DNA of 64,000 nt from VGKP01 sp964578345 (lineage in GTDB: Archaea > Nanobdellota > Nanobdellia > Pacearchaeales > GW2011-AR1): positions 1 to 64,000 of the forward strand of contig CAZOCP010000001.1 of NCBI GenBank assembly GCA_964578345.1, written 5' to 3'. Every line of letters starts with the position of its first letter. The first letter of the stretch is position 1. Under the pieces are notes generated by a model, which was not told where the DNA came from, ran no database searches, and was given only the letters and a program-made list of their open reading frames with translations. Of the stretch, positions 7,575 to 16,066 are shown piece by piece. The translations under genes were made by a program, and so were the position numbers.

Positions 7575-8333
7575 TCAGAGACGCAGTATTTTTGGCATTG
7601 TTGCTTCATAGACTTCAAGATGCCAGTAACCTCTGGAGCCCTTTCTTTCTACTTCAGCATAGAGGCCTGATCTGAGAGAATCAACAATTGTAAGCAGGTC
7701 TTTTGTAAGAGGAATTTTTATAGCATTAACAAGCTCAAGGTTTTGAAAGCACTCTCTTGCAGATTTAATTATTTTTTCGCTGTCAGAGAAGTTTATCACA
7801 ACAGGAAAATAAAGCCTGCCATTTTCTTTTAAGTAATTTGAAGATTGTTTTATGAGGGGGATTATTTTTTCTGTGCCGTCAATTCCGCCAGCAGGGACTG
7901 CCTGAGGATACCATCCTAGGGCTCTAGCAGGCTCTTCAGCCATGCCTGATATGTCAGATACAATAAAATCTGCTTTAAGATCTGGATAATCAGAATTGAG
8001 AGGCTCAAATATATTTCCCTGCAATAAAGTTACTTTCTTTGTTAGATTGTATTTTTCTATATTTTTACAGGCAAGCTCGTACTGTTCAGGAATTATTTCT
8101 ATGCTATAAAGGTGTTGGATTGGTTGTGAGGCAAGTATAACTGTAAGAGGGCCGGTACCTGAACCGAGTTCAATGCCAATTTCATTTGGATAGGTTTTTA
8201 CTGCTTCTGCAATTGCCGCAGTTGTTTGATTTGGCATAAACAAAGATGAAGAAACTAACAGCTTGAGCGCTTGGCCATTGACAGAAAGGAACTTGAATTC
8301 CTGCTCAATAATATCATCTAAGGCAAGTGTCAT
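7575..8333 (-). CDS. SAM-dependent methyltransferase (class I)
   Basis: A 252-residue Rossmann-fold methyltransferase. Motif I is IELGSGTG (residues 54-61), followed by the acidic end of strand 2 (SIEIIPEQ) and a DIS motif where NPPY-type enzymes have NPP. The last third is a beta-rich substrate domain. The ATG overlaps the stop of the 64-aa gene upstream by 4 nt. The substrate is not evident; protein or RNA are possible. The family may act on a ribosomal or translation component given the neighbours, but that is a guess. Confidence 0.75.
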   Translation of the reverse strand: MTLALDDIIEQEFKFLSVNGQALKLLVSSSLFMPNQTTAAIAEAVKTYPNEIGIELGSGTGPLTVILASQPIQHLYSIEIIPEQYELACKNIEKYNLTKKVTLLQGNIFEPLNSDYPDLKADFIVSDISGMAEEPARALGWYPQAVPAGGIDGTEKIIPLIKQSSNYLKENGRLYFPVVINFSDSEKIIKSARECFQNLELVNAIKIPLTKDLLTIVDSLRSGLYAEVERKGSRGYWHLEVYEATMPKILRL

Positions 8334-8524
8334 GCATTCCTGAAACCTTTCAGGTATAAAAAATCTTCCCAGAAGGTCCTTCTTTTTTCTGTAATACTTA
8401 CTCTCGCTTTCATCACGTCTTTTGCCATAGGCGGAATAAGTTTTTCTTTTCGCACTATTTTTAGCAATTCGTAAAAGTCTCCAGGTCCAAATACTTCATA
8501 ATGGACACCTAATATTTCATGCAT
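8330..8524 (-). CDS. Small conserved protein upstream of methyltransferase
   Basis: A 64-residue soluble protein beginning MHEILGVHYEVFGPGDFYEL and rich in Lys/Arg in the second half. Its stop overlaps the methyltransferase start (ATGA), so the pair is co-translated and probably functions together. No known domain recognised. Confidence 0.55.
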   Translation of the reverse strand: MHEILGVHYEVFGPGDFYELLKIVRKEKLIPPMAKDVMKARVSITEKRRTFWEDFLYLKGFRNA

Positions 8525-8590
8525 GCTTTATCTTTCTTTTTTTATTATTTAAATGTTTTTGCTCTGGTGTATCTGGACGGAGTGGTAAAA

Positions 8591-9499
8591 TCATGATGTA
8601 TGAAATTCAACAATATCTTTATCTTTTAAAATATGGCCAAGGCCCACTTTTTGATTTGGAAATTTGCTCGAGGGGCCAGTAACGCGAGTTGCTTTTATTC
8701 TTTGAGAAAAACCCTTAAGTATACTTTCTGCAGCATCTTTGACTGTGGAGTTCTGAGACAAAACCAAGGGGATTTGAGAAATAGATTTGCCCGGCTCTTT
8801 CATGTAGACGCGGACGACGCCCATGTTTTGAAATATTTTTTCTTTTAATTGTTCAATTCCCCTGTTTGAAAAACAAGATATTAGTATTGCAGGAAGTTTT
8901 TTACTTCTTATTTTTTCCTGGAGTTTGCGAATTTCCTCTTCTGATAATAGATCTATTTTATTTACAATTATTATTCTCTTTCCTGTTGTTTTTACTAAAT
9001 ATGGAGAGATTTTTTCTATTTCTTCTAACTTAGTAATCACTAGGATAATCAAGTCTGCAGTGTTTGCTACCCCCATATCTAACTTTTCTGATCCTATACT
9101 TGGAAGATCAACTATTTGCGCCCTTACACCACGATACTCAAGCGTGCCAACTTCTGGAGTTTGTGTAGTAAAAGGATGCTCAGATATGAGCGGGCAAGCG
9201 TTTGTAATTTTTGATAGAAGCGAAGATTTGCCTGATTTTGTGAATCCGATGAGAACACATTGAAATCCTTCTTTACGAATAGTCTTACGTGTTGTTTTTC
9301 CTATTTTTTTGCTTTTTTCTTTTTTTTCTTTAAGCTTTTTAAGGCGGGTTTTAAGTTCAGCAAGTAGATTCTCACTAGATTTATGTTTAGGGGCAGATCT
9401 AATCATCCCTTCCAGTGCAGTAATTTTTTCTTCTATTGTTGCTGCCCGCAAATATATCTTTTCTGCATTGATAAATTCATAAGATGCATTAACTGGCAT
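8591..9499 (-). CDS. DRG/Obg-like GTPase with TGS domain
   Basis: A 302-residue translation-associated GTPase. After a helical, lysine-rich N-terminus come the P-loop GFTKSGKSS (residues 85-93), the switch II DLPSIG around residue 130 and the G4 motif NKID near 182. The C-terminus (about 230-302) is a TGS domain with the ending DKDIVEFHTS. This order is that of the DRG family; archaeal members are usually about 360-370 residues, so this one is compact. It probably interacts with ribosomes. The switch II has PSIG in place of the usual PGLI. Confidence 0.85.
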   Translation of the reverse strand: MPVNASYEFINAEKIYLRAATIEEKITALEGMIRSAPKHKSSENLLAELKTRLKKLKEKKEKSKKIGKTTRKTIRKEGFQCVLIGFTKSGKSSLLSKITNACPLISEHPFTTQTPEVGTLEYRGVRAQIVDLPSIGSEKLDMGVANTADLIILVITKLEEIEKISPYLVKTTGKRIIIVNKIDLLSEEEIRKLQEKIRSKKLPAILISCFSNRGIEQLKEKIFQNMGVVRVYMKEPGKSISQIPLVLSQNSTVKDAAESILKGFSQRIKATRVTGPSSKFPNQKVGLGHILKDKDIVEFHTS

Positions 9500-9549
9500 G
9501 TTTCTTTATTGGAGGCAATATTTATTAATCCTCTCTCTTTGGAGAAAGC

Positions 9550-10746
9550 ATGAGATTTCTTCGTAAAAAGTTGAAGAACGGCATAACGGTACTTATGGAA
9601 CAGCGGGAGCTACCTGTAATTGCTGCCAGCATTACTAACCTTCACGGTGCTGGTTTAGAAGATGCTAAAATCAAAGGTATTTCGCATATGGTTGAGCACA
9701 TGCTCTTTACTGGAACTAAGACAAGAACCCATGAAGACATTTCTCGTGAGATCGAGAAGAAAGGAGGAATTTTGAATGCTTTTACTGCGAGCGAAGTTAC
9801 TTCGTATTGGTTTAAGTTACCGAGTGAACACTTGTTTAAAGGTTTTGATATCCTCTGTGATATGCTCAAGAATGCTATTTTTAATTTAGAAAAGTTCGAG
9901 AAGGAAAAAAAAGTTATTCTAGAAGAAATCAAGATGTATCATGATACGCCTGAGCGTTATATTTATGATATTATCGCGCAGAACCTCTACTCGCCTCCTT
10001 TTGGTTTGCCTGTTATAGGCGATGCAAATAGTGTATCTAGCTTGTCGCGAGATTTCGTTATTGAATACTTTAAAAAACATTATTCACCTAGTACATACTT
10101 GGCGGTTTTAGTCGGCAAGGCTGACTTTGATACAGTGTGTGATTATTTAGAGCAGCAATTTCCTTCCGGACAACGAACCATTCCCCAGATTAAAGTTTTG
10201 CCTATTATTTGCCATACAGTCGAAGAACGAGCAGGAATTGATCAAGCACACTATATTTTTGGAGTACATGCTCCATTGTATGGAACACATGAATACTCTG
10301 TGCTTGAAGTTCTGGATGCCTATCTTGCAAACGGCATGAGTTCGCGGCTTTTTCTTAAGATTCGGGAGGAAAAAGGACTTGCATATACTGTACGAGGCTC
10401 GCTTAATGCAGAAAGAAGCTATTCTTACTATACTATTTATACTGGAACAAATAAAGCGGCGATTTCCGAAATACAAAAAATAATTCTCGATGAATTTGTA
10501 GCCATTGAAAAGATGAATGCGAAAGATCTGGCAGAGGCAAAGCAACTCTTAATTGGCCAGCGTAAAATTAGCAGTGAAGAAAGCACAAAGGTAATGACTG
10601 AGTTGCTCTTTGCAGAGGTTGTGGGAAAGGCAGAGGATTATTATGAGCACGATAAGAGAATACAATCAGTAAATTTACAACAAGTAAAGACTTTAGCTGG
10701 GGAATTGATCAAGAAATACAGCACAGCGATAATTGTACCAAAGTGA
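9550..10746 (+). CDS. M16-family zinc metallopeptidase, probably transferred
   Basis: A 398-residue peptidase of the processing-peptidase/insulinase superfamily. The inverted zinc motif HMVEH (His46, Glu49, His50) and a third ligand glutamate near 126, exactly 76 residues further, are intact, so it should be active. The second half carries the noncatalytic M16 domain with GLAYTVRGS. GGAG precedes the ATG. About 11 of 15 arginine codons are CGN, whereas the neighbouring core genes use AGA/AGG almost only. Together with the rarity of M16 enzymes in archaea this suggests horizontal acquisition, probably from bacteria. Confidence 0.9.
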   Translation: MRFLRKKLKNGITVLMEQRELPVIAASITNLHGAGLEDAKIKGISHMVEHMLFTGTKTRTHEDISREIEKKGGILNAFTASEVTSYWFKLPSEHLFKGFDILCDMLKNAIFNLEKFEKEKKVILEEIKMYHDTPERYIYDIIAQNLYSPPFGLPVIGDANSVSSLSRDFVIEYFKKHYSPSTYLAVLVGKADFDTVCDYLEQQFPSGQRTIPQIKVLPIICHTVEERAGIDQAHYIFGVHAPLYGTHEYSVLEVLDAYLANGMSSRLFLKIREEKGLAYTVRGSLNAERSYSYYTIYTGTNKAAISEIQKIILDEFVAIEKMNAKDLAEAKQLLIGQRKISSEESTKVMTELLFAEVVGKAEDYYEHDKRIQSVNLQQVKTLAGELIKKYSTAIIVPK

Positions 10747-10775
10747 GATTAATTATTTATTTTATTCTCAAAAAT

Positions 10776-11543
10776 TTAAACTTTAAAAATAGGTGTAGCG
10801 TAGTCTTTCAATGAAAGAGAGATTTCAGCTGGAAAGTTTTTTCTCTCTCTTAGAAGAGCATTGAAAGTTGAGAAGGCTTTTTTTGGAGTATTATTTATTT
10901 CACTAAGGTGAGAGAGAACAACATGTCTTAATTTTTGGTTTGCGTGCTCTAAAATTCCAAGAGCCGCCTGCTTGTTTGAAAGATGTCCTTCATCACTTTT
11001 TATCCACGATTTTAGGTGTTCTGGGTAAGGACCGTTTTCAAGCATTTTAGTGTCGTGATTTGATTCTAGGAAGATAAAATGGGAGCTCGAAATATGTGCA
11101 TTTGCTTCCTTGCATAAGTAACCTAGGTCAGTTATTATAGAGACTTTTTTGTTTGTAGATATCATGTAAGAAACAGGGTCTGCCGCTGAATGGGATTTTG
11201 GGAATGCCTTAATTTCCAAATTGTTTATTTTTACAGTTTCATTATTTTTTATTGGTTGAATAAGAGAATCTTCTTTACACAAAAAAGAGTTTTTTATTGT
11301 TTTTTTAGTTGCATAAATGGGTATGTTGAATTGACGAGCGAAAACGTCTGTGCCACGAACATGGTCTATATGTTCATGAGTAATAAATATAGCTTTAATG
11401 TTTGAAGGGACTCTTTTTATGGAAGCTAATCTTTCAATGATCTTCTTAGCACTAATGCCTACATCTACTATTATAGCTGATTTTTTGTGCTCTATATAAA
11501 AGCAATTTCCTGAAGATCCTGATGCAAGTGCAGAGACTTTCAT
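10776..11543 (-). CDS. MBL-fold hydrolase, YycJ/WalJ-like
   Basis: A 255-residue metallo-beta-lactamase-fold protein. The start ALASGSSGNCFYIE is typical of the YycJ/WalJ/PhnP branch. The HxHxDH motif is HEHIDH at residues 56-61, with further ligands at SHSAADP and in HVVLSHLSE. Such proteins are exonucleases or phosphodiesterases. It is convergent with the M16 gene, with a 29-bp gap. The biological substrate is unknown. Confidence 0.85.
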   Translation of the reverse strand: MKVSALASGSSGNCFYIEHKKSAIIVDVGISAKKIIERLASIKRVPSNIKAIFITHEHIDHVRGTDVFARQFNIPIYATKKTIKNSFLCKEDSLIQPIKNNETVKINNLEIKAFPKSHSAADPVSYMISTNKKVSIITDLGYLCKEANAHISSSHFIFLESNHDTKMLENGPYPEHLKSWIKSDEGHLSNKQAALGILEHANQKLRHVVLSHLSEINNTPKKAFSTFNALLRERKNFPAEISLSLKDYATPIFKV

Positions 11544-11830
11544 TTACCTTTTTTTATTTGTCTTATTAATTAGAATAAATTGAGGCAGAGTTTATATATT
11601 AGTATGGTTTCTTCTAAAGAGAAAAAAATAAAATAAATATGAGGATAGTATCTAACTTTATCACAAAGTCCTTTCCTATTAGCAATTTTAATAGAGCACA
11701 ATGCAATCTGTCAATCGTATAAGGACTATTTTGAATATTTGTGGAAAGTGGTTAGACACTGGCTAATGTTATAAGTATCACAACTCAATAAAGAGATAGA
11801 ATTATTAATCTGTTTTTTTATCTAGGATTT

Positions 11831-12400
11831 ATGGGAGACATAGAGTTTAGGAATGAAGAATTAACCAGAGCATTTGTTTGTATTCTTTTTTCCAATGAAG
11901 TTGTTAAGGAAATTGCAAGAGTGCAGAAGCTGCTTGGAAATTGGAAATTTACAGGGAAAATGACTGATCTAGAAAATTTACATCTTACTTTGAAGTTTTT
12001 AGGAGAGATTGAATCGAAAAAAATGGCAGAGACTAAAAAGCGCTTGCGAAAAATCATTTTTTCATCATTTCAAACACATTTAGAGAGAATAGGAATCTTT
12101 CATAATTTAGGAAATCCGAGAATTATCTGGATGAAGGCAACAGGAAAGCAAATTTTTGAGCTGCAGCGCAAAATAGATGATGCATTAGCAGAAGTTTTTC
12201 CTCCTGAAAAAAGATTTATGTCTCATTTAACAATTTCTAGAATTAAGTATGTAAAAGATAAAAAAGTGTTTGAAGAGCATGTAAAAAATATTCACATTAG
12301 GAAGATATCCTCGCTGATAGATAAATTCTTTTTGATGAAGTCTACGCTGCTGGATTCTGGACCGGTTTATGAGATAGTAGAAGAGTATTCTTTAATATAA
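11831..12400 (+). CDS. thpR: RNA 2',3'-cyclic phosphodiesterase (ThpR/LigT)
   Basis: A 189-residue member of the 2H phosphoesterase superfamily, which opens 2',3'-cyclic phosphate ends of RNA and can join tRNA halves in vitro. Both HxT motifs are present: HLTLKFLGE at residue 51 and HLTISRIK at residue 132. The length matches the family. It stands alone, with about 290 bp upstream. It may matter for processing the split tRNA locus at 38-39 kb, but this is not shown. Confidence 0.9.
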   Translation: MGDIEFRNEELTRAFVCILFSNEVVKEIARVQKLLGNWKFTGKMTDLENLHLTLKFLGEIESKKMAETKKRLRKIIFSSFQTHLERIGIFHNLGNPRIIWMKATGKQIFELQRKIDDALAEVFPPEKRFMSHLTISRIKYVKDKKVFEEHVKNIHIRKISSLIDKFFLMKSTLLDSGPVYEIVEEYSLI

Positions 12401-12416
12401 CAGACTGGCCGAAATT

Positions 12417-13076
12417 TCAGTTGAGAAGATCATTAAATATTTTAGCTCTTTTTTTTAGAATATCTTCAATTTCTGAAATAGGGGCGTTGGCTATACTCCT
12501 TATTGATTTGAATTTTGCAATGAGTTTTTTTGCAGCTACCGGGCCTATAGAGGGAAATCCTTCAAGAATATACTGAATTTGTTCTTGTTTTGTTTTAGCT
12601 GTTTTTTGAGGGCGCATAGACATTTCATTTTTCGATTGTTTTTTTGCTAGGAGAGACATATAAGCAACAGTATCTTTTTCATCTTTGGTGAATATTAGCG
12701 GAATTGAGTAATTAAGCGATGCAGAGAGCAAAAATCCTCGAAGAACATTTTCGTGTATTTTGCGGCTCCCGACTTTTTCGTTATTATATCCTTCCACTAA
12801 TAATAAATATTTTGGATACTTTTTCAGCGCATCTATCTGAGAGAATATTCTTTTATTAACAATTGATGATTGCAGGTCCGAGATAGTTTTTCTTTCTATT
12901 GCTACGTTATTTATAAGATAGTCCGCAATTTGAAGTTGCTCAAACTGTATTTCAAAATTCGCATCCATTAATCCGTACACCACTAAAGAATTTCTTTCTC
13001 TGTTGTCTACTACTATCTTTATTTTTTCAGACTTCTTCTCTGCTGTTTTTCTTGAGAATATATCATGAAACATCAT
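12417..13076 (-). CDS. hef: Hef nuclease half (XPF/ERCC4 family)
   Basis: A 219-residue structure-specific endonuclease. VVDNRER (residues 22-28) and the catalytic ERKTISD (61-67) form the ERCC4 nuclease site; a tandem helix-hairpin-helix follows at about 170-215 (PSIGPVAAKKLI). In euryarchaeal Hef this module is fused to the C-terminus of a helicase; here it is a separate frame whose ATG lies 14 nt inside the end of the helicase gene. It processes forked and branched DNA at stalled replication forks. Confidence 0.9.
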   Translation of the reverse strand: MMFHDIFSRKTAEKKSEKIKIVVDNRERNSLVVYGLMDANFEIQFEQLQIADYLINNVAIERKTISDLQSSIVNKRIFSQIDALKKYPKYLLLVEGYNNEKVGSRKIHENVLRGFLLSASLNYSIPLIFTKDEKDTVAYMSLLAKKQSKNEMSMRPQKTAKTKQEQIQYILEGFPSIGPVAAKKLIAKFKSIRSIANAPISEIEDILKKRAKIFNDLLN

Positions 13077-14604
13077 TTGGCAGGAAATCTTTGAGAATAA
13101 GCGGTTTGTCTTTCAACTCTTCTTTTATTTTTTCTATGGCGCCCAGCATTTTTTTCTCTCTAAATGAAGAAGCGTAATGATGTGCTATATCTCTGGTGTC
13201 TTTCGTCATTAAAATAATTATCTTTCCGGGCGCAAGTCTGGCAGTTCTTCCCCCGCGCTGTATTTTTCTAATTGCAGATGGAATCGGCTCGTAAAATATA
13301 ACAGTATTGACTTCTGGTATGTCAAGTCCTTCTTCTCCTATAGAAGTAGCCACGACTACATTGATCTCCCCAGTTCTAAATTTTTCTATTATAACTTTTT
13401 GCTCTTTCTGAGAAAGGCCAGTACCCCCTTTCTTTACCTGACCAACAAATACCGCCGGTCTTATTTCTTCTATCTGGTTTATTCTTTTCATAATTGTTGT
13501 CGCGGTTTCTCTAAACTGTGTAAATGCGATTATTTTTGATTTATTATTATTTTTGAATTGTTCTTCGATTAAAACCGCTAATTCTTCAATTTTAGGATGT
13601 TCTACTTTATCATTTCTTAATTTTTCAAGAGAAATCATTGCTGCTTTAAATTCTGGAGTGTTGACCAAGGTTTGGACCCCTCTAGACTTTTTTTCCTGCG
13701 CTTGTTTTATGAGCTCCTTAAGGTATTTTTCTAACCCCGACAATGTCTGTGTCTCCAACAGTTCTATTGCATGAGCTATCTTTATTGCCTGTGCTGTTAA
13801 GGACATTCCATGTAAAACATTAAAGTTTTTTTGAGATGCCCGTGCAGCGAGCGAAGACTGTAGTTTCAGGAGAGTTATTTTATTTGCCGGGCCAAACAGA
13901 AGATTTCTATGTTTAAGTTGTTCTATACGAGAATCTAATATTCTTTTTAACAATATCCTAATTTCAATGAACTCCTGCGGAAATGGAATTTCTCTTTTAT
14001 CAAATTCTAAGTCCTGCAAATAAGGCTTAACATCTTCGGAATCTCTTGTACGTAGTTCAATTTCGTGAATATTCAAATGACTGCAAATCTGCTTTACTTT
14101 ATCTTTATCCGAGCCAGGAGAAGCAGTGAGCCCTATAATATGTTGATAGCTCGAGTTCTGTTTATATTCCTTTACAACTTTCGTATAATCATAATTTTTG
14201 AGGCACCGATGAGCCTCATCAATTATAAGAAGAGAGACTTCCAATAGAAAATAGAGCTTTCTTTCAATATCATTAGCAATACATTGCGGAGTTGAGAAAA
14301 TAATTTCTGCTGTTTCCCATATTTTTTTGCGTTTTTCAGCAGGTATTTCTCCTGTAAAAATCTGCAAATCCGCAAACAATTCAGGAAGATTATTTCTGAA
14401 ATAATTAAAATGCTGTTCTACTAAAGGACGAGTTGGGGCAAGAAAGAGTATTTTAGTTTTAGGATATTTTTTAAGCCGTTCAATTGCAAGCATAAGTGCT
14501 ATTAGAGTTTTGCCAAGACCTGTGGGAAGCACTATTAATGTGTTTCTCTGTTTCGCGGTCTCAAATATTTTTTTTTGATATTCTCTTGGTATTATAGGTA
14601 TCAT
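13063..14604 (-). CDS. hef: Hef helicase half (FANCM-like SF2)
   Basis: A 513-residue SF2 helicase. Motif I is LPTGLGKT (residues 26-33), motif II DEAH (129-132), and C-terminal motifs are VATSIGEEGLDIPE and QRGGRTAR. It corresponds to the helicase part of archaeal Hef, the orthologue of FANCM. Its stop lies within the start of the nuclease gene in another frame, so the pair is expected to be made together and to form a complex. This gene is led by an AT-rich region at about 14607-14640. Confidence 0.92.
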   Translation of the reverse strand: MIPIIPREYQKKIFETAKQRNTLIVLPTGLGKTLIALMLAIERLKKYPKTKILFLAPTRPLVEQHFNYFRNNLPELFADLQIFTGEIPAEKRKKIWETAEIIFSTPQCIANDIERKLYFLLEVSLLIIDEAHRCLKNYDYTKVVKEYKQNSSYQHIIGLTASPGSDKDKVKQICSHLNIHEIELRTRDSEDVKPYLQDLEFDKREIPFPQEFIEIRILLKRILDSRIEQLKHRNLLFGPANKITLLKLQSSLAARASQKNFNVLHGMSLTAQAIKIAHAIELLETQTLSGLEKYLKELIKQAQEKKSRGVQTLVNTPEFKAAMISLEKLRNDKVEHPKIEELAVLIEEQFKNNNKSKIIAFTQFRETATTIMKRINQIEEIRPAVFVGQVKKGGTGLSQKEQKVIIEKFRTGEINVVVATSIGEEGLDIPEVNTVIFYEPIPSAIRKIQRGGRTARLAPGKIIILMTKDTRDIAHHYASSFREKKMLGAIEKIKEELKDKPLILKDFLPNDVS

Positions 14605-14640
14605 GCATATTCGGCTGAATCGTAGTTTAAATTTTTTGCT

Positions 14641-15291
14641 CTAGGGAATAATGAGCGCTAAAAAGATAAAGATTAAAGAAATTGCTGCAAGCACAGACCA
14701 TAGAATTTTAGATCCAAAGAAAATTTGAGAGCCGTCGAGTTTCGAAATAGGCAAAAGATTCCAGAATGAATAATATACTCCAATCTTCGCCAGTGTCTCC
14801 TGGCCAATTAAGTAAGCGAATGCTGATAAAATAAAAACTGCAATTATCCCGCTTGCTCCAATTATGCTATTATGCCATTCAGTCATTTCTGTGTAGCTGT
14901 AATATCCAAAACGTTTCGCGGCCCGGGTTTTTAAGGCCCTAGATTCATAGGTAAGAATAGCTAAGAGCAAAACCGGAGTATTTATTATTATTGAAGCCAG
15001 CGCGCCCAATAACGGCAGAATTATGCCTGCTGGCACTTCTTTTTTAAAACGCCATGGCCATGTTGACTTAAGCCCAACTTGACTTACTTTCCATATTTCA
15101 TGTTCTATATTAGAATCTAAGAGATAAGCAGAAATTTTTTTGGCGAGAATATTTACTGCAATTATGATCAAAGAAAAAGAAACTGGTAATATCATTTTTT
15201 GCTGAATACTCTGACTATTTATCATTGCTAAAATTGCTGCAGATAACACAACAATCGCAGCGATAATTTGAATCGGCTCATTTTTATTCAT
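14641..15291 (-). CDS. M50-like membrane protein lacking HExxH
   Basis: A 216-residue polytopic membrane protein with about six hydrophobic segments. Near the C-terminus it carries NLLPISKLDG, the second signature (N-x2-P-x4-LDG) of site-2 proteases. The zinc-binding HExxH of the first helix is not present; the only similar string is IEHEIWKV, in a loop. It may therefore be a non-peptidase homologue. A TATA element (15321-15330) lies about 30 nt before ATG 15291, so that start is preferred to the GTG at 15312. Confidence 0.6.
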   Translation of the reverse strand: MNKNEPIQIIAAIVVLSAAILAMINSQSIQQKMILPVSFSLIIIAVNILAKKISAYLLDSNIEHEIWKVSQVGLKSTWPWRFKKEVPAGIILPLLGALASIIINTPVLLLAILTYESRALKTRAAKRFGYYSYTEMTEWHNSIIGASGIIAVFILSAFAYLIGQETLAKIGVYYSFWNLLPISKLDGSQIFFGSKILWSVLAAISLIFIFLALIIP

Positions 15292-15320
15292 TTTTGTCTG
15301 TATTTTACTCACTTTCTTTT

Positions 15321-15330
15321 TATATAAATA
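15321..15330 (-). promoter_or_regulatory. TATA box for the M50-like gene
   Basis: On the minus strand this reads TATTTATATA. Transcription 25-27 nt downstream would begin close to 15299, giving an almost leaderless message starting at ATG 15291. It decides between the two possible starts. Confidence 0.5.
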
Positions 15331-15464
15331 TTGCGCATTTTTGATTTATCACCAACCCTTTCGGGTTTGTACCTCGCCTCCTCGGTTTTGCTCGGAGTTT
15401 GATTAATTTTCCACATAGTCCCTAGCAACATAAAGTATAAATAGTGCTATTATTTGCATATTAT

Positions 15465-15782
15465 ATGCTAAGAATAAAAAAATTCAGTGATGTTATAGGT
15501 AAGAAGGCTTATACTTCGGATGGAGATTTTTTTGGGCAGGTTGAAGAAGTTAGTCTTGTTGACAACAAAATAGAAGGGTGGCGCATTAGAATCAGTTCAG
15601 ACTTTATTTCACATTTAGGCGGAGCCAGAGGAGTAATTATTCCCCATCAGTTCGTGAAATCCATAGGAGATGTATTTATAGTCCAGAGAGGGTCTTTGCC
15701 TGTGCATGAAGAAAATATGGAAATTCCATCATCAAATACAGAATCAGCAAATTCAATGATTGGTAGTGACGAGATAGCCTAA
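15465..15782 (+). CDS. PRC-barrel domain protein
   Basis: A 105-residue protein begun at ATG 15465 (MLRIKKFSDVIGKKAY). Residues about 5-75 form a PRC barrel: VIGKKAYTSDGDFFGQVEEV, then GGARGVIIPHQFVKSIGDVFIV. PRC barrels occur in archaeal RNA-processing (RimM-like) and cell-division (CdpB) proteins. A polar Ser/Asn/Glu tail follows. A second PRC protein is at 54232. Its partner here is unknown. Confidence 0.75.
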   Translation: MLRIKKFSDVIGKKAYTSDGDFFGQVEEVSLVDNKIEGWRIRISSDFISHLGGARGVIIPHQFVKSIGDVFIVQRGSLPVHEENMEIPSSNTESANSMIGSDEIA

Positions 15783-16066
15783 TTTTTGAGAAAAAATACT
15801 TCTTAGATATTTTATTCTTATAGGATAGAATGTAACTCCTCATAGCAACCGTTTATCCATAAAAATAATGATGCATTTAAGTGATAAAGTTCATGAATTT
15901 TCCTTTCAGTCAATAACAAGCGTTGATTCTCTAATTCTATTGCCATTACATGAATATGGGTGTAAGTTTTAGATAAATTATCGAGCAACTTGTTGCGAAA
16001 CTATACGCCTGAAGAACAAACAAGTACTTTCATTTTCTAATTACCAAGGTAAAAACTGTCCAGCCC

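Noticed and set aside
15444..15464. Upstream start for the PRC-barrel gene
   Set aside because: The extra residues are hydrophobic and precede the conserved domain start; ATG 15465 fits homologous starts.
15870..15974. Plus-strand 34-codon ORF between the PRC-barrel and T2SSF genes
   Set aside because: No promoter or ribosome-binding site and no coding-like composition.
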